Shown in pieces: positions 61,240 to 64,000 of a stretch of DNA of 64,000 nt. The position numbers and the translations under genes are program-made. The DNA is taken from positions 372,001 through 436,000 of the forward strand of contig CBDCBW010000012.1 in assembly GCA_965214485.1 (NCBI GenBank). Reading direction: 5' to 3'. Numbering within the stretch: position 1 is the stretch's first letter; each line of letters begins with the position of its first letter. The DNA is from JANQRZ01 sp965214485 (GTDB lineage: Bacteria > Bacteroidota > Rhodothermia > Rhodothermales > JANQRZ01). The notes below the pieces were generated by a model. The model did no database searches, was not told the DNA's origin, and was given only the letters and a program-made list of their open reading frames with translations.

Positions 61240-62436
61240 ATGCCCACCACCGCCACCGCCCTCTACCGCGACCTCCTCGACGACATCCGCGCCGCCGGCC
61301 TCTACAAAGAGGAGCGCGTCATCACCTCTCAGCAGGACGCCGGCATCGAGGTCCGCGAGGACGGGCGCGAGTCCGAGGTGCTGAACTTCTGCGCCAACAA
61401 CTACCTCGGCCTCGCCAACGACCCCGGCCTGATGCGGGCCGCGCAGGAGGGCATCGAGAAATACGGGTTCGGGCTGTCGTCCGTCCGGTTCATCTGCGGG
61501 ACGCAGGACATCCACAAAGAGCTCGAGGCCCGGCTCGCCGCCTTCCACGGCAAGGACGACGCGATCCTCTACGCCGCCTGCTTCGACGCCAACGCCGGCC
61601 TCTTCGAAACGCTCCTCGACGCCGACTGCGCCGTGGTCTCGGACGCGCTCAACCACGCCTCGATCATCGACGGCGTCCGCCTGTGCAAGGCCCGGCGCTA
61701 CCGCTTCGCCCACGCCGACATGACTGAGCTCGAGGACGCCCTCAAGGACAGCCAGGACGCCAAGGTCCGCCTCGTCACCACCGACGGCGTCTTCTCGATG
61801 GACGGCGACGTGGCGAAGCTGGACGAAATCTGCGCCCTCGCCGAGCAGTACGACGCGCTCGTCCACGTCGACGAGTGCCACTCGACCGGCTTCTTCGGGC
61901 CTACGGGCCGGGGCGCGGCGGAGTACCGGGGCGTGCTGGGCAAGGTGGACATCATCACGAGCACGCTCGGCAAGGCGCTCGGCGGGGCGAGCGGCGGGTT
62001 TACCGTGGCCTCGCAAGAGGTGGTGGACCTGCTCCGGCAGCGCTCGCGGCCCTACCTCTTCTCCAACTCCGTCGCCCCCTGCATCGTCTACACCTCGATC
62101 CGCGTCCTCGACCGACTCGAAGAAACCGCCGATCTCCGGCAGACCCTCGAAGAGAACACCCGGTACTTCCGCGACGAGATGACGGAGGCCGGGTTCGACA
62201 TCCGCCCCGGCGACCACCCCATCGTCCCGATCATGCTCTACGACGCGAGGCTCGCGCAGGCCGTCGCCGCCGACCTCCTTGACGAAGGCATCTACGTCAT
62301 CGGCTTCTCTTTCCCGGTCGTCCCGAAGGGCGAGGCGCGCATCCGCGTCCAGGTCTCCGCCGCCCACACGCGCGAGCACCTCGACCGCTGCGTCGCCGCG
62401 TTCACCGCCGTCGGCAAGCGGCACGGGGTCGTCTAG
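61240..62436 (+). CDS. kbl: Glycine C-acetyltransferase (2-amino-3-ketobutyrate CoA ligase)
   Basis: 398 aa PLP enzyme of the alpha-oxoamine synthase family. Splits 2-amino-3-ketobutyrate with CoA into glycine and acetyl-CoA, completing threonine degradation after the dehydrogenase. NFCANNYLGLAND, SSVRFICGTQDIHKELE, DECHSTGFFGPTGRG (Asp/His at the cofactor) and STLGKALGGASGG with the Schiff-base Lys are present. The length is standard. A palindromic repeat separates it from tdh, so co-transcription is likely but not certain. Confidence 0.96.
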   Translation: MPTTATALYRDLLDDIRAAGLYKEERVITSQQDAGIEVREDGRESEVLNFCANNYLGLANDPGLMRAAQEGIEKYGFGLSSVRFICGTQDIHKELEARLAAFHGKDDAILYAACFDANAGLFETLLDADCAVVSDALNHASIIDGVRLCKARRYRFAHADMTELEDALKDSQDAKVRLVTTDGVFSMDGDVAKLDEICALAEQYDALVHVDECHSTGFFGPTGRGAAEYRGVLGKVDIITSTLGKALGGASGGFTVASQEVVDLLRQRSRPYLFSNSVAPCIVYTSIRVLDRLEETADLRQTLEENTRYFRDEMTEAGFDIRPGDHPIVPIMLYDARLAQAVAADLLDEGIYVIGFSFPVVPKGEARIRVQVSAAHTREHLDRCVAAFTAVGKRHGVV

Positions 62437-62602
62437 TGCAGGGTCAAGGGGTCTTCTGCGGTTCGGACGGCGTGGAGGGCAGAGAGGGGCGGGGCCGTCT
62501 CCCTTCCCTCCACGCCTCCCATTCCTTCCACTCCGTCGCGCTTGCTCCGCACGAGGCGTCTCCGGTTCAGAAAGCAGCAGCCCTCCTGCCGAGGCACTAG
62601 GG
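62437..62602 (+). repeat. Dispersed hairpin repeat, family 1, copy 3
   Basis: Begins at the kbl stop (GCAGGGTCAAGGGGTCTTCT) and ends CCTGCCGAGGCACTAG, with the perfect pair GGCGTGGAGGG / CCCTCCACGCC. It matches copy 2 in the same orientation and copy 1 inverted. Confidence 0.92.
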
Positions 62603-62615
62603 GGAGCTGCTCGGC

Positions 62616-63731
62616 CTAGCGCACGAACGTCTGCATCGGACTCGTGCGGTGCTCGGTGGCACGCACGTCGAGGCCGGGGAAGCGCTCCGCGAGCCAGCCG
62701 ACAAGCAGGCGCTCGGTAATCCATTCCGTCTCGTAATGGCCCGCGTCGATGAGCGACAGGCGCGGCGCGCCGTCCGGGGCGAGCGGCTGGAAGAACGTGT
62801 GGTAGGTGATGTCGGCGGTGACGAAAGCGTCGGCCCCAGCAGCGAGGGCGTTCGACACGAGCGAGCTCCCCGCTCCGCCGCACACCGCGACGGTCTCGAC
62901 AGTCGCCTCGGGGTCGCCGACGTAGCGCAGCGACGCGGCCTCCAACTTCTCCGCGACTCGTTCGAGAAATACTTTAAGTGGCACCTGCTCATCGAGGGTG
63001 CCGATAGCTCCAAGCCCGGCCCGCGTCGATGGTTGCTCGACGGGGTAGAGGTCGTAGGCGACCTCCTCGTACGGGTGCGCCTGTTTGAGTGCTGAGACCA
63101 CCCGCCCCACGTCCCACCGCGCCACCTCCGTCTCGATCCGCACTTCCTCGATTGACTCCAGTTCGCCCGGCGTGCCGGTGTGGGGGTCCGAGCCGTCGCC
63201 GGGCCGGAAGTGGCCGGTGACCGTTATTGCAAAACCACACTCCGTGTAGTCGCCGATCCGTCCTGCCCCGGCGTCGGCCAGGGCCGTGCGGACGGCCTCG
63301 GCATGGTCCGGGGGCACGAACGTGACGAGCTTGACGAGCGACTCGGCGAGGCCGTCGAGGAAGCGCACGTCTTGCAGCCCGAGGTGCTCGGCGAGGGCAA
63401 ACGAAACCCCGCCGGGAGCCGCGTCGAGGTTCGTGTGAATCGCGTAGTAGGCGATGCCCGACTGCGCCAGCCGGTAGGCGAGACCGCTCACGAAGTCTGT
63501 CGGGACGAGCCGTTTCAGCGGACGGAAGAGGAGCGGGTGGTGCGTCACGATGAGGTCGGCCCCGAGGGCTTCGGCCTCGTCCACGACGGCGGGCGTCAGG
63601 TCGAGCGCGACGAGGACCGACGCGACCTCCCGCGCCGGATTGCCGACCTGGAGGCCGACGTGGTCGTAGGAGAGCTTCGAGCCGGGTGGTGCCCAGCGTT
63701 CGAGTGCGGCGGCGATATCGCGAACGGTCAT
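62616..63731 (-). CDS. Nif3-like dinuclear metal protein (DUF34)
   Basis: 371 aa from the ATG at 63729-63731. DYDHVGLQVGN-like SYDHVGLQVGNP, IVTHHPLLFRPLKRL (two metal His), HTNLDAAPGG (Asp) and the C-terminal LIDAGHYETEW (His/Glu) form the dimetal site. The central insert domain (about 130-235) is the longer PII-like form. The family is universal; a GTP cyclohydrolase-like or metal-insertion role has been proposed but is unsettled. In the insert, GFAITVTGHFRP is encoded in part by the 12-mer word with rare AT-ending codons. Confidence 0.93.
   Translation of the reverse strand: MTVRDIAAALERWAPPGSKLSYDHVGLQVGNPAREVASVLVALDLTPAVVDEAEALGADLIVTHHPLLFRPLKRLVPTDFVSGLAYRLAQSGIAYYAIHTNLDAAPGGVSFALAEHLGLQDVRFLDGLAESLVKLVTFVPPDHAEAVRTALADAGAGRIGDYTECGFAITVTGHFRPGDGSDPHTGTPGELESIEEVRIETEVARWDVGRVVSALKQAHPYEEVAYDLYPVEQPSTRAGLGAIGTLDEQVPLKVFLERVAEKLEAASLRYVGDPEATVETVAVCGGAGSSLVSNALAAGADAFVTADITYHTFFQPLAPDGAPRLSLIDAGHYETEWITERLLVGWLAERFPGLDVRATEHRTSPMQTFVR
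63221..63232 (+). repeat. 12-mer word CCGTTATTGCAA, copy 3
   Basis: Lies inside the Nif3-like gene; on the coding strand it spells TTTTGCAATAACGG (F-A-I-T). Confidence 0.9.
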
Positions 63732-63795
63732 GTCGAGCGAGGAGTGGGGAGTGACGAACGTCGAGTGAGGGATGCAAGCTACCATTCGGCCCTCG

Positions 63796-64000
63796 TCACT
63801 CGACCCTCGACCTTCCCGAGAGCCGGATGCCCTCGGCTTCGTCCACCCGCGTCAGGACGAGGGCTCCAATCGCGAAGAGCACGATGACAATCGAGACCCC
63901 GGCGCGCTGCGAGCCGAACACGCTCGTCAGGATGCCCAGCATCAGCGGCCCGAGGAACGCCGTGGCCTTGCCCGAGAACGCGAAGAAGCCGAAGAACTCG
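63796..64000 (-). CDS. MFS transporter (UMF1/Atg22-like), C-terminal part
   Basis: The 67 codons before the TGA at 63796-63798 read EFFGFFAFSGKATAFLGPLM and GSQRAGVSIVIVLFAIGALV, the typical last two transmembrane helices of UMF1-family (Atg22-like) major facilitator proteins. The gene begins outside the window. Substrate unknown; efflux is common in the family. It lies upstream of the Nif3-like gene on the same strand. Confidence 0.8.
   Translation of the reverse strand, partial: EFFGFFAFSGKATAFLGPLMLGILTSVFGSQRAGVSIVIVLFAIGALVLTRVDEAEGIRLSGRSRVE

Overview
The window looks like a chromosomal segment from a member of the Rhodothermales (Rhodothermota, formerly within Bacteroidetes), perhaps near Rubricoccaceae. 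The sequence is very GC-rich. Eight intact secreted proteins end in type IX secretion (T9SS, type A) sorting domains. There are no Shine-Dalgarno runs before the starts, while words such as TATCTTG, TATTTTG and TATGTTTG recur a short way upstream, like the Bacteroidetes TAnnTTTG -7 element. A catalytic-only (alpha) methylmalonyl-CoA mutase and an SDR-type threonine dehydrogenase also fit. The placement is inference; no rRNA is present.

Layout. 1-8 kb: 5' part of an aldehyde dehydrogenase, a DUF4105/Lnb-like membrane protein, endonuclease III, a PEGA-domain Ser/Thr kinase flanked by an FHA relic and a sorting-domain relic, gpmI, and a PNPOx-like protein. 8-17 kb: tRNA-Gly beside a WYL relic, two DinB-fold proteins, gltX, glnS with a YqeY-type C-terminal domain, a GNAT relic, and methylmalonyl-CoA mutase. 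17-25 kb: DoxX-like protein, Xre/RES toxin-antitoxin pair, a T9SS protein, a TrmH-type methyltransferase, a LEA-like lipoprotein, cmk and rpsA. 24.8-34.7 kb: five tandem minus-strand genes for a lipoprotein and four T9SS proteins, two of which share a nearly identical 585-bp module. 35-45 kb: a TPR histidine kinase divergent from a REC-AraC regulator, two more T9SS proteins, a CadC-like transmembrane regulator with a beta-propeller, and a HAF-repeat T9SS protein. 45.7-53 kb: a bacterial eRF1-like protein, an AmiC-type amidase overlapping a MamK-like actin gene, a MITE-like region, and the three-gene proton-translocating transhydrogenase pntAA-pntAB-pntB. 53-64 kb: BON protein, LptD, ROK kinase, FtsB-like protein and enolase on the minus strand; tdh-kbl threonine catabolism on the plus strand; a Nif3-like protein and the 3' end of an MFS transporter.

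How genes fit together. Envelope functions are prominent: LptD, amidase, FtsB, the Lnb-like protein and the T9SS cargo. Central metabolism and translation are housekeeping (gpmI, eno, pnt, gltX, glnS, rpsA). Three sensory units are present: the PEGA kinase, the histidine kinase/REC-AraC pair, and the CadC-like one-component receptor.

The least ordinary content is (i) the amidase/MamK-like actin overlap, with an eRF1-family gene upstream; (ii) repeat biology: a hairpin-bearing intergenic repeat of about 170 bp in three copies, a second dispersed repeat in two copies, several palindromic MITE-like units, an exact 12-mer word present three times, and many short tandem duplications that reach into genes (kinase linker, PntB, ROK, the GNAT frameshift); and (iii) evidence of recent sequence exchange between T9SS genes.
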